Below, one piece after another: positions 25,079 through 34,966 of a DNA stretch of 64,000 bases. The stretch spans positions 62,001 to 126,000 of the forward strand of contig JALOAT010000001.1 of assembly GCA_023228645.1 (NCBI GenBank). The letters run 5' to 3'. A program made the translations under genes and the position numbers. This DNA comes from Gammaproteobacteria bacterium (GTDB taxonomy: Bacteria; Pseudomonadota; Gammaproteobacteria; Thiohalomonadales; Thiohalomonadaceae). Below the pieces are notes generated by a model that saw nothing but the letters and a program-made list of their open reading frames with translations, was not told the DNA's origin and did no database searches. How positions within the stretch are numbered: position 1 is the first letter of the stretch; each line of letters opens with the position of its first letter.

Positions 25079-26134
25079 ATGGATCTTAATACCGTTAATA
25101 ACCGAGTAGCTAATAGTGTCTACTTGAGTAAGCCTACAGATAAAGTCGCTGTAGCAGATATTTATAAAGATAAAAAACAAGGCGTTATCAATAGCATCCG
25201 TGACATAGGTAAAGAATATGGTTTTAATGAATCCCTCACTGCTTTACTTAGAGGAAGTCAAGATGTTATCCGTCTCTTTCCTGTAGTGAAGTCAGGATTA
25301 GAAGGTTTATCTAAAGAGAATATTCTAAATCGAGTAATGACTAGTACTAATCTACTTCGTGGTGTGGGTGCTAATCAGTTACCAGAGGGTTGGAATAATA
25401 CAGTAGATAACTTCTATAAAAACTACGGTGACTATGTTGTTCAAATAGGTAATGTAAGTAGGGTTGTTAATGGGACTAATTTTGATAACTTACAATCAGT
25501 AGGTAATTTAGTTAATCGATTAGCAGGCGAAAGCACATTACTATTTGAAGATAATGATGGATTAGCCTCCTTATCAGCTTCCATTATTAAAGAAGCTACT
25601 CAATACGGAATTCCTAATAGTTTTGATAAAGTGTTACAAACTGTTCAAAACTCTGACATTATGCTAAAGACAGCTAATAGCTGCATTCCTGTAGCTATTG
25701 AATATAGTGATATTGGAATGTTAAGATCAATTAGTAGAACATTAGGTCAGGGTAATCTACTTAACAATATTCCATCTGTATTAAGTACCTTCTCTCGTCA
25801 ATACGGTAGTTTCTTTGGTGAGACTTTCCTAGATACTAAGAACCTTCTTAATTCTCTATTAGAAACTTTCGATGAAGTCGATGAAGGGTGGAGAACGTAT
25901 GAACGTTCTGGTACTTCTACTGAGATTGATGATGTTTATGTCATGACTACAGCTTCGGCTGATATGAAGAACCTAATTAGTGGTGTGAAGACTTCTTATG
26001 AGTGGGATGATCAAAAACTACAGATAGGTACTTCCTTTAGTAGGGTAAGTGTGGATGAAGAGATCAAACGCCAATTACCTAGAAAAGCGGATATTAATTA
26101 CTATAACGAAGTCAGTCCGTATTTAGATATTTAA
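25079..26134 (+). CDS. Virion structural protein, tail region
   Basis: The 351-residue protein is mostly helical, with runs such as VINSIRDIGKEYGFNESLTAL and NLLNSLLETFDEVDEGWRTY and no membrane segment. It is followed 20 bases later by another structural-type gene and then by the giant tail transglycosylase on the opposite strand, an arrangement seen around phiKZ gp181-183. A tail or baseplate role is likely from context only. Confidence 0.5.
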   Translation: MDLNTVNNRVANSVYLSKPTDKVAVADIYKDKKQGVINSIRDIGKEYGFNESLTALLRGSQDVIRLFPVVKSGLEGLSKENILNRVMTSTNLLRGVGANQLPEGWNNTVDNFYKNYGDYVVQIGNVSRVVNGTNFDNLQSVGNLVNRLAGESTLLFEDNDGLASLSASIIKEATQYGIPNSFDKVLQTVQNSDIMLKTANSCIPVAIEYSDIGMLRSISRTLGQGNLLNNIPSVLSTFSRQYGSFFGETFLDTKNLLNSLLETFDEVDEGWRTYERSGTSTEIDDVYVMTTASADMKNLISGVKTSYEWDDQKLQIGTSFSRVSVDEEIKRQLPRKADINYYNEVSPYLDI

Positions 26135-26153
26135 AAAAAGGAATAAATAGACA

Positions 26154-28166
26154 ATGGCTTCATATTTAGAAAAAAGATTTGAAGAACAACGTAATTATGT
26201 TTTAGGTATTGATAACAGGAGTTGGTTACGTGATTCTTTACTAGCCAGAGGAGCTTTATCAAAATTAGATGAAGATTCCCCTATCTACTATTCTACTGCT
26301 GATACCAAATATACTGATACGACATTAGGTGGTAACTTTGCTATTAACCCTCCTCCTCAATGGACGCGTAGTGCTGATATTAAAAGAAGAGGGAGAAGTA
26401 AGTATGGTCACGGTATGGGAAGAGCTTATAGTGAAAGAATTGATGACTACAGTCAGCTTGTCCATATGCGTTTAGGTGTAGCGTCTTTTAACTCACTATC
26501 TACTTTCGTTGGAAACTTCTATAACCATAACTTAGGCACTTTATCTAGAACAGGTCGTGGTCCTGGCGTTATGTTCATGGCAGGTAAAGCAGTAGGTTTC
26601 GTTGTCGCTATTGCTGCTTGGAAGATTCAAGCCCTTATGTTAATTGGACAAGGCGTCGCATTCTTCTTGGAAAAAGGTTCTACTCGGTTTTATAAGTTAA
26701 AACCTACTATGCCTATTTACTGGAATACAGTGCAAACCATTGTTAACCAATTAGCAGTTAACTTAGGCGTATCTCCTAGAGCTATTCAAAATGCCCCAGT
26801 AGGTAATGCAATCTTACAAGGGTATCAGTTTACTGAAGGTGATGCTAATCGACTCAGAGAGGCTTTTCCTGGCTTATTTACTAGAATGGGTTCTATTGAT
26901 GTTTGGGCATTAGCTAATAGATCTCAACGTATGTATATTAACCAAATCTCTAAAGCAGATAATTTATACGGTAAATATGAAGGCGGGATTAAAGATAGTT
27001 TAGAAAATGATATTAGAGAACTCTATCAAGGTGAAGTGACTGATCCTGGTAGACGCGCTTATGTTGATTATCTAGATAGTTGGTTAAATACCGCAGCAGG
27101 AACTCCAGAAGGTGTTGTTACTGATGAACAAGGTCAGATTGTTAGTGCGGGTATTGAGACGATAAACTCCTTAGAAAGAGGAGATGTTCCTAGACTCGTC
27201 GACTACTATGAAGCTGAACTTTATGATGGTAGTGCTTTTATTACCTTTAGAGTTAACTATACGGGTTCAGTCTCTGATTCTGTTTCTAACCAATCAGGAG
27301 AATCCGATATCGGTAATACTCTAAATGGCTTAGTAAGTAAAGCTAAAGAAGCTACCTTTGCATTTGCTGGAGGTAACATCGCTCCTGGTGTAGGTGAAGT
27401 TATTAAAATGGCTGGCAACTTTGTATCAGGTGCTCTAGATAGTTTTGGATTGACTGGTGTAGTTAACGCAGCAGTAGGCGGGGCTTTTGTTGATATTCCT
27501 AGTCAATGGAAGAGTTCTTCTGCTTCATTTAACAAATCCACTTACACAATCGATTTAGTCTCTCCTTATAACCATCCAATGGCTAAACTGATGTTTCAGT
27601 ATATTCCAATGGCTATGTTAATGGCAGCAGCTTTCCCAAGATCAACAGGTACGCAATCGTATTACGCTCCACCTATGTTAGAGTTCTATGACCAAGGTCG
27701 TGCACAAACTCGATTAGGTATGATTAGTGATCTTAGTTTTGAGAGAGGTTTCACTAACTTAGGTTTTAACCATAGTAACCGAGCTATGGGAATTAGGGCT
27801 ACGTTTAGTATTGCTGATATGTCTAATATTGTTCATGTACCTATTTCTGTTAATAATGGTTTATTAGAATTGATTACTGGTACAGTATTAGGTGGTGGTA
27901 GAGGTGCTGTTACAGGCATTATGAAAAACATCGGTAATCAGATGTTCGATGATGAAAGTCCTTTTAACGACTATTTAGGCGTCATAGCGGGCTTAAGCGT
28001 AGCTGACCAGGTCTTCACCTTACGTAAAGCTAAACTACGTGCTACAAGAGCTTTAATGAACTGGGAACGATGGACTTCTCCAGCTCGCTTAGCTCATATT
28101 ACAGGTGACTGGATTCCTTCTAGACTTCTTTCAATGCTTTATCCAGTTAACCATAAACTGGGATAA
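26154..28166 (+). CDS. Virion structural protein, tail region
   Basis: The 670-residue protein starts after AAAAAGGAATAAATAG. It contains two hydrophobic glycine/alanine-rich stretches (VMFMAGKAVGFVVAIAAWKI, about residue 140; FDSFGLTGVVNAAVGGAF-like, about 430) and a repeated methionine-rich segment (FQYIPMAMLMAAAFP). The remaining sequence is beta-type. It ends with a basic, tryptophan-containing tail (RALMNWERWTSPARLAHIT). It is the gene next to the giant transglycosylase, in the position of structural proteins in phiKZ-like genomes. The role inside the tail is not clear. Confidence 0.5.
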   Translation: MASYLEKRFEEQRNYVLGIDNRSWLRDSLLARGALSKLDEDSPIYYSTADTKYTDTTLGGNFAINPPPQWTRSADIKRRGRSKYGHGMGRAYSERIDDYSQLVHMRLGVASFNSLSTFVGNFYNHNLGTLSRTGRGPGVMFMAGKAVGFVVAIAAWKIQALMLIGQGVAFFLEKGSTRFYKLKPTMPIYWNTVQTIVNQLAVNLGVSPRAIQNAPVGNAILQGYQFTEGDANRLREAFPGLFTRMGSIDVWALANRSQRMYINQISKADNLYGKYEGGIKDSLENDIRELYQGEVTDPGRRAYVDYLDSWLNTAAGTPEGVVTDEQGQIVSAGIETINSLERGDVPRLVDYYEAELYDGSAFITFRVNYTGSVSDSVSNQSGESDIGNTLNGLVSKAKEATFAFAGGNIAPGVGEVIKMAGNFVSGALDSFGLTGVVNAAVGGAFVDIPSQWKSSSASFNKSTYTIDLVSPYNHPMAKLMFQYIPMAMLMAAAFPRSTGTQSYYAPPMLEFYDQGRAQTRLGMISDLSFERGFTNLGFNHSNRAMGIRATFSIADMSNIVHVPISVNNGLLELITGTVLGGGRGAVTGIMKNIGNQMFDDESPFNDYLGVIAGLSVADQVFTLRKAKLRATRALMNWERWTSPARLAHITGDWIPSRLLSMLYPVNHKLG

Positions 28167-28177
28167 TAGTAATCACA

Positions 28178-28215
28178 GCATAAAAAGGGAGAGCTAATTG
28201 CTCTCCCCTTTATGC
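28178..28215. terminator. Bidirectional terminator, GCATAAATA family
   Basis: GCATAAAAAGGGAGAGC pairs with GCTCTCCCCTTTATGC over TAATT. It lies between the convergent genes ending at 28166 and 28220. Confidence 0.85.
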
Positions 28216-28219
28216 CCTA

Positions 28220-31200
28220 TTAAATATTTCTACGTGTATTTACAATTGGAGTAGGCCAGTTATCTTTATTTCGTTGCCGATTAAAGTAAGCAGCTTCCTC
28301 TGGAGTAGTAGGTTTATTTAAACCACTGACCTTACTAAATAGTTCAGTCATACTGTCTTTACTTAGTGCATGACTAATCTTAGAGATGTCTTTACTCATT
28401 GACTGTAGTACAGTGAGTTGCTCTTGAGCAATGTCTCTTGATTTTGTCATAGCTTCTAAATGAAGATCTTTATCAGTTTGTTGCTTAGCAGCAGCTTGCT
28501 GATACATTGTCTCAGGCATGAGACCAGTGATGCTTTGATTCCCTAAAGCAGTGGGCATACCAGTGCGCTTATCCTCAGAAGGATAAATACCAACACGCCC
28601 TTTGTTTTCCTCTACTGCTTTTTCAGCTGTAGTGGTGAGATTTCCACCTGTTACACTAAAACGTACTTTATTATCCCCAATTTTTGACATCAGAGTGTTA
28701 AAAGCAGTTAGTGAGTTTCTGATAGTTACATCACCAGCTTGTTTATTAATAAGCTGACCAATGATAATTTCATTGTTTCTACTCACTGTTTGGTCAGCGT
28801 TAGAACCATTACCAGAGCTTAATACACCTACTTTATTATTTCCTGACCAAATCTCATAAACAGAACCTTGAGATTTATTAACACTAGGAATAAGTTCGTA
28901 TGTACCTGGCTTAAAGTTATCACTGAGTTCAATAGTAGAGAAAACTTCACCATTGGACAATTGTAATTTACCTACCATTACTTTTTCTTTAGTTGTAGTG
29001 CGTGTTAAAGATAAGGTAAGGGTAGTTTTTGTAGAGATATTATTCTCTCCAACAGAAGTACGAGGATCATGACCTTGTATTCGATTAGAAGTAATACCTG
29101 TACCACCTAGAGGATTATCTGAAGGTGTTGATACGTTAACATTAGCTCCAACTTCAGAACGATACTCACTTGGATCACGACCACCATCTTCTTTAGGTAT
29201 AATAGAGCCGCCTAAAGGAAGTGTGGAAGATCTACTTACAGTTTCAGGTGCTACTGTCGGTACATTAGATTCACTGATTGAAGTATTAATCCCTTCACTA
29301 GAACCTGTAGCAGGTAGAATTACACCACTGTGTGTATCTGGTGGTGGAAAGTGTCCTGTCTCAGTACCAGCTTTAATCCCTAAATGGCGTTTACGTACAG
29401 AACGAATACGACTCTGGAAATAATTAATGATATCAGCAAAAGTTCTTGGTCTGCGTGTTTCCTTATCATAGAAAACCCATTTATTAGCATTAGCTGCTTT
29501 AGGTAAGAGTTGAGCTGCTACAGCACCAGGGTTATTACCCATGGCTTTTAAAAAGCTAGTAGCTCCACCTGGACCTAAGAAGTGCGCTAAATAAAGATCT
29601 AACATACTAATTTTCCTATTAGGGAAATTATTCGTTAGTGTCTTATGGTTTTCTTTCATGTACTCAGCAGTCATTAAAGAGTTAGCAATGGGATCTAAAC
29701 GACTTACACCTGGTTGGAGTCCATACTTACCTCCATAGCGTTTAATCATTGCTTCCCACGTACTTTTAATAAACTGTCCTAAACCCATTGCAGAAGAAGT
29801 ACCTGGCCTAGCTTGGTTCCTAAAATCAGATTCTAATCCAATATAGGTAGCTAGATCCGTAGCACTGACTCCAGCAGCTTTTGCTACACCATCAATCATG
29901 TCCTTATAATGCAAATAGCTGTTATCTCCTGTCGGTAAAGGGATACCTTCGTACTTAGTATCAGTTCCTTTACCTAAAGAAACTTCACCTAAGTCAGTTG
30001 GTAATGCACCTCGATCTTCACCGGGTAGACCAAAACCACTCACTTGACCATGAATACCGTAGACTTGAGGTTCACTTTTTGTCCTGTACATCGAACCATG
30101 ATCTGCACCACTTGCATGTGCTTCTGTTCGATTAATAGGACTGCCTAAACCTCGTACATTTGATTGTTCTTGTGGTATAAAGGTAGATAGCGCAGCTTTA
30201 GTAGAAGAACTCGTAGTATTTAGTGCCTGTTCTTGGTTAAGCTTAGTATCACTTGCTTCTTTCTCAATAGCTTTGATATTTATTTCAACAGTCTTGCTAT
30301 CTGTGTTGAGTTCAATATCATCCCAAGGAGAATCAGTAATAGACCAAACACTAACTTTTATTCCGTCTACAGTTGTCATGACAGAGCTAACGATTCTAGC
30401 AAATTCTAATCTATCACTAGCACCCATCATGTCTAACTGATATTGTACTAGGTTAGATTTTGTTTTTTGCTGAATAATAGAAGCAGCAGTCGTATAAACA
30501 GGTAAGAAACGTAAACTAAACCAACGGTTAAATAAAGCAGCTCTTTCGCTAGATGGACTACTAATACCAAAGTGAGGAAGGAAGGTTTCATGCACACTAC
30601 TTAAATCACCTTCCCAGATAACAGTTTCATTATCTTGAACTCTTAATCCTTCAGTACAGTATGATTCTAACTCCCTTAAGATCTTTACTTTACTTAATGT
30701 AAATTCAGATAAGCCGTAAGTTTTAAAACGTACAGCATCAACTGCTTTAATATAACTAGGTACGCGGTTATTAATTAGTTCTACTTTAGAAGCATAACTA
30801 CTTGTAATAGTTTTACCTGCTTCTTTAACAGATTGTCCGTGTAGTAATTTAGGATCAGCTTCTTTACTTTCTTCTCCTTCTTTCTTAGGTTGTTCCGTAG
30901 CTTTATCCTCAGGATTTGCACTTTGCTCTTTAAGAAGTTCTGCACGTTTCTTATTACCGATCTTAGTACTTAGTTTCTTATCGACTTCATTCCAAATAGA
31001 ATCAACTTCCACAGGACCCATAACTAAAGGTTTCTCTGAGAAAGGGTTAGAATCTACTTCATAAGGTCCATTTTTGAAACGAGTAGCTTGATGGTATCTA
31101 ATCTTATCTTCTGGTTTTAACTTGTCTACTTTTTGTAAATCAGTATTACCAGCGATACGACTAATGATTCCAATATGGATTAAGAAAATAGGAATAAACC

Positions 31201-34200
31201 TTAACCTTAGCCATTCATCAACGCGAGCATATTCTTCTTCATCATCAATCTCTATTTTTAAAGCATTAAGAATTTCTCTAGGATCAATCGTGCTTCTTAA
31301 ACTCGGAATTCCTTCTGGACTAAAGTTTAAATGACTTGTTAATTTATCTTCCAATGCAAAAATGCGTTCAAAAGCAGAGTCATCTGAACTAAAGCCGTAT
31401 TGAGCAATTCGATAAGAAGAAACTTCACCAGGTTTTGGCCTAGTTACGTATTTGTAAATACTGTAAGCTGCATGTGCTGTTCCTGCTATAGCTAAACCTT
31501 TAAGAATGATAGGAGAAGCGATAATGCCAGCAGTAGCACCTAACCCAATACCTAAAGTACGTAGAGCAAGACCAAATGCAGGTTTAACTAACCGCATTGC
31601 TGCATTATCAACCACTCTACCGACAACACGAGCATTCTTAATTAATCCAACACCTTTCTTAGCAGCCCATTTACCACCAGCAAAACCTTTACGTAAGCTC
31701 TGACCAGAGAATAGTCGCTTGATAAATCCACCAGCTTTTTTAATTGGTTTAATTTTATTAAGTGTAGCACCTATATTCTTAGTAGCATTCGCTACATTTT
31801 TAGCACCAGCTCGTATTGAAGTAGCAGCTTTCTTACCTGTAGCAAGCCCGCCTCTAAAACCACCAGGACCTTTAGCAACCTTAGCAGCTCCTCTACCAAA
31901 GATCTTACCAAGACCTTTACCTATCGCCTTACCGCCTAATAGACTACCTAAGAGAGAACCTACAGATCCTAAAGAACTTATTCCTAGCTTACCTAAAATA
32001 GCCTTTAGCGCTTTACCTTTTAATCCACCAAATAGATTCCCGAATAAATCATTAAAGATATTACTTTGTTCACCCTTTTCTTCACTCTGAGTATCTACTT
32101 CATCCGAGACCTCACTAGTAGCTCTACTCATTAAATCTTCGTATGAGCCTTTACGTGGTCCTTTTTCTCTTTGCTCTCTATCCTTATCGATTTTAAGCAT
32201 CTCTTTTAATACATCAAGAGTTTGACTTAATTTATCAGTAAGAGAAAGATTCATGGTATCGATACTGTCAGTGACAGGACTTTCTTCATCCTCTTTAGTC
32301 TTCTTACTAAACCAGTTATAGTTACTAGCAAAATCTAACGCTTTATTCTTTAAAGTTTCTACGTGGTTTTTAATTGGTCCAAAACCTACACCAACGCCAG
32401 AAAGACCCAAAGTAAACCGGCTCTTTTTAATAGCGTTAGTGATTCGAGTAATTCTACTCTCACCGTCTATTTCTCCTTTCTTGAATCGCTTAAAAGGATT
32501 GAGATTATTAAAGACACCTAAACGAGGTGAAGTACTGTCATCATCTTTACTAATGACTTCTTCTGCATCTTTAACAAATGCTTTAATTTGATCAATGACT
32601 TTCTTACCTTCTTCTGTAAGAGGATCTAAATTCGTGACATTGTCTAAGATTTCTTTAAAATCAATACCAGATAGTCTACCTTCTATATCAGTCTGAGCTT
32701 TCTGATATAAATCTTTAACTTTCTGAACAACATCTTCTTTTTCTAAAAGACGTTTAGCAGCTTCAGCTTCTGTAATGACATATTCTTTAACTTGTCGTGC
32801 TTTTGATCTAGCCTTTACTTTAGCGTCTTGTAAGTTTTTAAAGAATTTACTCTCAGTGAGTTTTTCTCTACCTTCTCTAACCCGACCTTTTATACTGTAT
32901 TTATCATCTAAGTTATCAAAGAGTTCCTTAGCGTCTTTAAAGTAATCAGGTTTCTTTACTTCAGGTAGTTCATCATCATAATCACCATCTACATAAAACT
33001 CAATTAAGCGCTTAGGATCAATTCTGCCTTCTTTAATAATACCTGCTTCTTCTAAATAACTACTTAAACCAGATTCTACATAGTTCTGAATAACACGATG
33101 ATTAGAAGAAATAGTACTACCTAAATCTCTAAAACGGTTAGAGAATTCTACTTCACGTTCTTTAAACTCATCATCCTTATAATACTCTTTAAATAAATCA
33201 CTAACTGTCTTAGCATCCTCTTCACCTAAATCAGCAAAGAACTCAGCACTACTAAAGTTTTCTCTAGAAGGTAGGATTTCTCTATAGTTATCACTTAAGA
33301 ACTTAATAGCTAATCTACGTCTTAACTCAGGATCGAGATTCTCTCCTCCGATTTCATCAATTAGATTATAAGCATCGCTCTTTACCCACTTACCACCATC
33401 CTTATTGATAATGTCACGAACAATGGATTGTCCGATACTAGAGCTATCTGTAAAACTATTAGAAGTATAATCGTAAGCTACTAATCCTGCTCTTTCATTA
33501 CCTGTTCTTAAGATGTGAATTTCACGATGAATCCTAGAGAGTAAACCCGGTATAATCTCAGTTAAAGATTTAGAGTCCTGTCGTTTCCATACAGCTGGTT
33601 TATTAATACTACTGATATTATCTACTGCTATATCTGTACGGGATTTATCGCTTTGAATTAATCCACCTAAAATACGAGCAGCAGGTGAAAGTAGTCGATC
33701 TTTCTTACCGTATTCTTCTAACCAAGGTTTGTAGTTTCTAGTAATGAAGTTTAACTGCCCACCTAATCGCCGAAGTCTTGGTCTTTCATTGAGCTTTTCT
33801 TGGATACGCCCACCAAAAGCATGAGCTAAGATAGTTGGTAAGAAACCACCTATCATCTCACCAGCCATGCGCTGATTAGACATCCCTCCCAGACCACTCA
33901 TACCAGACATCATTGATGCACTCGATGCCATCATATCAGCACCGAACAACATAGACTGAATACCAGTAGAGACTTCTTTAATAGCCTGACGGCTATTACG
34001 CATCATGTTCTCACGCATCTGTTGGAAATCATCAGCACGATTACCAAAGAAACGGTTAAAGCTTGTTCGCGTAACTCCTTGAGCAAAACGAGCACGAGTA
34101 TCTTCATGCTGCTCTACTTTTAGTAAGTCAGGCTTTTTAACTTCTTTAATTAATTCAGATAAAGCACTAGCTTGAAGAACTTGAGCTTCTCGCAAAACTT

Positions 34201-34894
34201 CTAAAGTTTTACCTTGAATAAAGTATTGCTTTAATTGTAATTCTAAACTCTTTCTTTGGAAGTTAATCTGTAGCTTATCATTATAAGCATTTAAACGACT
34301 AACACCTGTAGCAATTTTCTCTAGTTGATTATGAGTGCGAATTTGATGACGGCCTTCTACAGCCATTTTTACTGCTTCTCGTGCCTCAGTTCTTACTTCA
34401 GCATTTTCATCAGCTTCGACTTGTTCACCAAAGATCTCTTTTAATGTATTACTAATTTGCTCTTCAAAGACTTGAGTCTCAGTAAGAGAACGTTCTGTTT
34501 TCTCTCTATCTCTAGCCCAAGCATCTACTCGACCTTTTACTCCTTTAGGAATATAGTCACCAGCTAGATTACTCAAGCTCTCAACAGTACGTTTAACAGG
34601 AGAGATGACTTTACTATACTCTTGAACTCCTTCATCGTATAGTTGTTTTACACCCTCTCCTAACTCCATTAAATCACCGACAGCCTGACCATACCCCACA
34701 GGTAAAGTCTTACTAGCGACTGTTCTAGCGGTACTAGAAGAGAGCATAGAACTACCTGCTCCTGACAGTATGCCCTTCGCAAAGTCTTTAACCTTATCAA
34801 ATCTAGTCTTAGGCTTGTCGTTAAATAAATCCCCAAACCCATCGTCAAAATTATCGAAAGGGTCTGTGATAAAATCTTCAGTTTTCTTAACCAT
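28220..34894 (-). CDS. Giant tail protein with lytic transglycosylase domain (phiKZ gp181-like)
   Basis: I choose ATG 34894 (MVKKTEDFITDPFDN), which has GGAG upstream, over an earlier in-frame ATG; this gives 2224 residues, close to phiKZ gp181. Long coiled coils fill the first 900 residues. A glycine/alanine-rich hydrophobic stretch (about 1100-1150, GIGLGATAGIIASPIILKGL) resembles tape-measure segments that enter the membrane. An SLT domain occupies about 1665-1820: catalytic Glu1688 in GLESDFRNQA, then AMGLGQFIKSTW and YLAHFLGPGGATSFL. The protein would set tail length or form the tail core and cut peptidoglycan during DNA entry. It diverges from the RNAP beta-prime gene. Confidence 0.8.
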   Translation of the reverse strand: MVKKTEDFITDPFDNFDDGFGDLFNDKPKTRFDKVKDFAKGILSGAGSSMLSSSTARTVASKTLPVGYGQAVGDLMELGEGVKQLYDEGVQEYSKVISPVKRTVESLSNLAGDYIPKGVKGRVDAWARDREKTERSLTETQVFEEQISNTLKEIFGEQVEADENAEVRTEAREAVKMAVEGRHQIRTHNQLEKIATGVSRLNAYNDKLQINFQRKSLELQLKQYFIQGKTLEVLREAQVLQASALSELIKEVKKPDLLKVEQHEDTRARFAQGVTRTSFNRFFGNRADDFQQMRENMMRNSRQAIKEVSTGIQSMLFGADMMASSASMMSGMSGLGGMSNQRMAGEMIGGFLPTILAHAFGGRIQEKLNERPRLRRLGGQLNFITRNYKPWLEEYGKKDRLLSPAARILGGLIQSDKSRTDIAVDNISSINKPAVWKRQDSKSLTEIIPGLLSRIHREIHILRTGNERAGLVAYDYTSNSFTDSSSIGQSIVRDIINKDGGKWVKSDAYNLIDEIGGENLDPELRRRLAIKFLSDNYREILPSRENFSSAEFFADLGEEDAKTVSDLFKEYYKDDEFKEREVEFSNRFRDLGSTISSNHRVIQNYVESGLSSYLEEAGIIKEGRIDPKRLIEFYVDGDYDDELPEVKKPDYFKDAKELFDNLDDKYSIKGRVREGREKLTESKFFKNLQDAKVKARSKARQVKEYVITEAEAAKRLLEKEDVVQKVKDLYQKAQTDIEGRLSGIDFKEILDNVTNLDPLTEEGKKVIDQIKAFVKDAEEVISKDDDSTSPRLGVFNNLNPFKRFKKGEIDGESRITRITNAIKKSRFTLGLSGVGVGFGPIKNHVETLKNKALDFASNYNWFSKKTKEDEESPVTDSIDTMNLSLTDKLSQTLDVLKEMLKIDKDREQREKGPRKGSYEDLMSRATSEVSDEVDTQSEEKGEQSNIFNDLFGNLFGGLKGKALKAILGKLGISSLGSVGSLLGSLLGGKAIGKGLGKIFGRGAAKVAKGPGGFRGGLATGKKAATSIRAGAKNVANATKNIGATLNKIKPIKKAGGFIKRLFSGQSLRKGFAGGKWAAKKGVGLIKNARVVGRVVDNAAMRLVKPAFGLALRTLGIGLGATAGIIASPIILKGLAIAGTAHAAYSIYKYVTRPKPGEVSSYRIAQYGFSSDDSAFERIFALEDKLTSHLNFSPEGIPSLRSTIDPREILNALKIEIDDEEEYARVDEWLRLRFIPIFLIHIGIISRIAGNTDLQKVDKLKPEDKIRYHQATRFKNGPYEVDSNPFSEKPLVMGPVEVDSIWNEVDKKLSTKIGNKKRAELLKEQSANPEDKATEQPKKEGEESKEADPKLLHGQSVKEAGKTITSSYASKVELINNRVPSYIKAVDAVRFKTYGLSEFTLSKVKILRELESYCTEGLRVQDNETVIWEGDLSSVHETFLPHFGISSPSSERAALFNRWFSLRFLPVYTTAASIIQQKTKSNLVQYQLDMMGASDRLEFARIVSSVMTTVDGIKVSVWSITDSPWDDIELNTDSKTVEINIKAIEKEASDTKLNQEQALNTTSSSTKAALSTFIPQEQSNVRGLGSPINRTEAHASGADHGSMYRTKSEPQVYGIHGQVSGFGLPGEDRGALPTDLGEVSLGKGTDTKYEGIPLPTGDNSYLHYKDMIDGVAKAAGVSATDLATYIGLESDFRNQARPGTSSAMGLGQFIKSTWEAMIKRYGGKYGLQPGVSRLDPIANSLMTAEYMKENHKTLTNNFPNRKISMLDLYLAHFLGPGGATSFLKAMGNNPGAVAAQLLPKAANANKWVFYDKETRRPRTFADIINYFQSRIRSVRKRHLGIKAGTETGHFPPPDTHSGVILPATGSSEGINTSISESNVPTVAPETVSRSSTLPLGGSIIPKEDGGRDPSEYRSEVGANVNVSTPSDNPLGGTGITSNRIQGHDPRTSVGENNISTKTTLTLSLTRTTTKEKVMVGKLQLSNGEVFSTIELSDNFKPGTYELIPSVNKSQGSVYEIWSGNNKVGVLSSGNGSNADQTVSRNNEIIIGQLINKQAGDVTIRNSLTAFNTLMSKIGDNKVRFSVTGGNLTTTAEKAVEENKGRVGIYPSEDKRTGMPTALGNQSITGLMPETMYQQAAAKQQTDKDLHLEAMTKSRDIAQEQLTVLQSMSKDISKISHALSKDSMTELFSKVSGLNKPTTPEEAAYFNRQRNKDNWPTPIVNTRRNI

Positions 34895-34929
34895 GTAAGA
34901 AAGCTCCGTTATTTTAATATTCAATAGCA

Positions 34930-34946
34930 CTCTATATATGAGTGTT
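34930..34946. promoter_or_regulatory. Palindrome in divergent promoter region
   Basis: CACTC-TATATAT-GAGTG is an inverted repeat with 5-base arms, centred in the gap between the divergent giant tail gene and RNAP beta-prime gene. It contains TATG, the short core reported for phiKZ late promoters, reading rightward. A shared regulatory site is an inference from position. Confidence 0.3.
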
Positions 34947-34966
34947 TCTCAATTAGAGGTCATAAC

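Noticed and set aside
31719..32090. Plus-strand frame of 123 residues inside the giant tail gene
   Set aside because: Antisense shadow of the alanine/glycine/leucine-rich stretch of the tail protein; composition is Pro/Leu/Ala only and no start signals are present.
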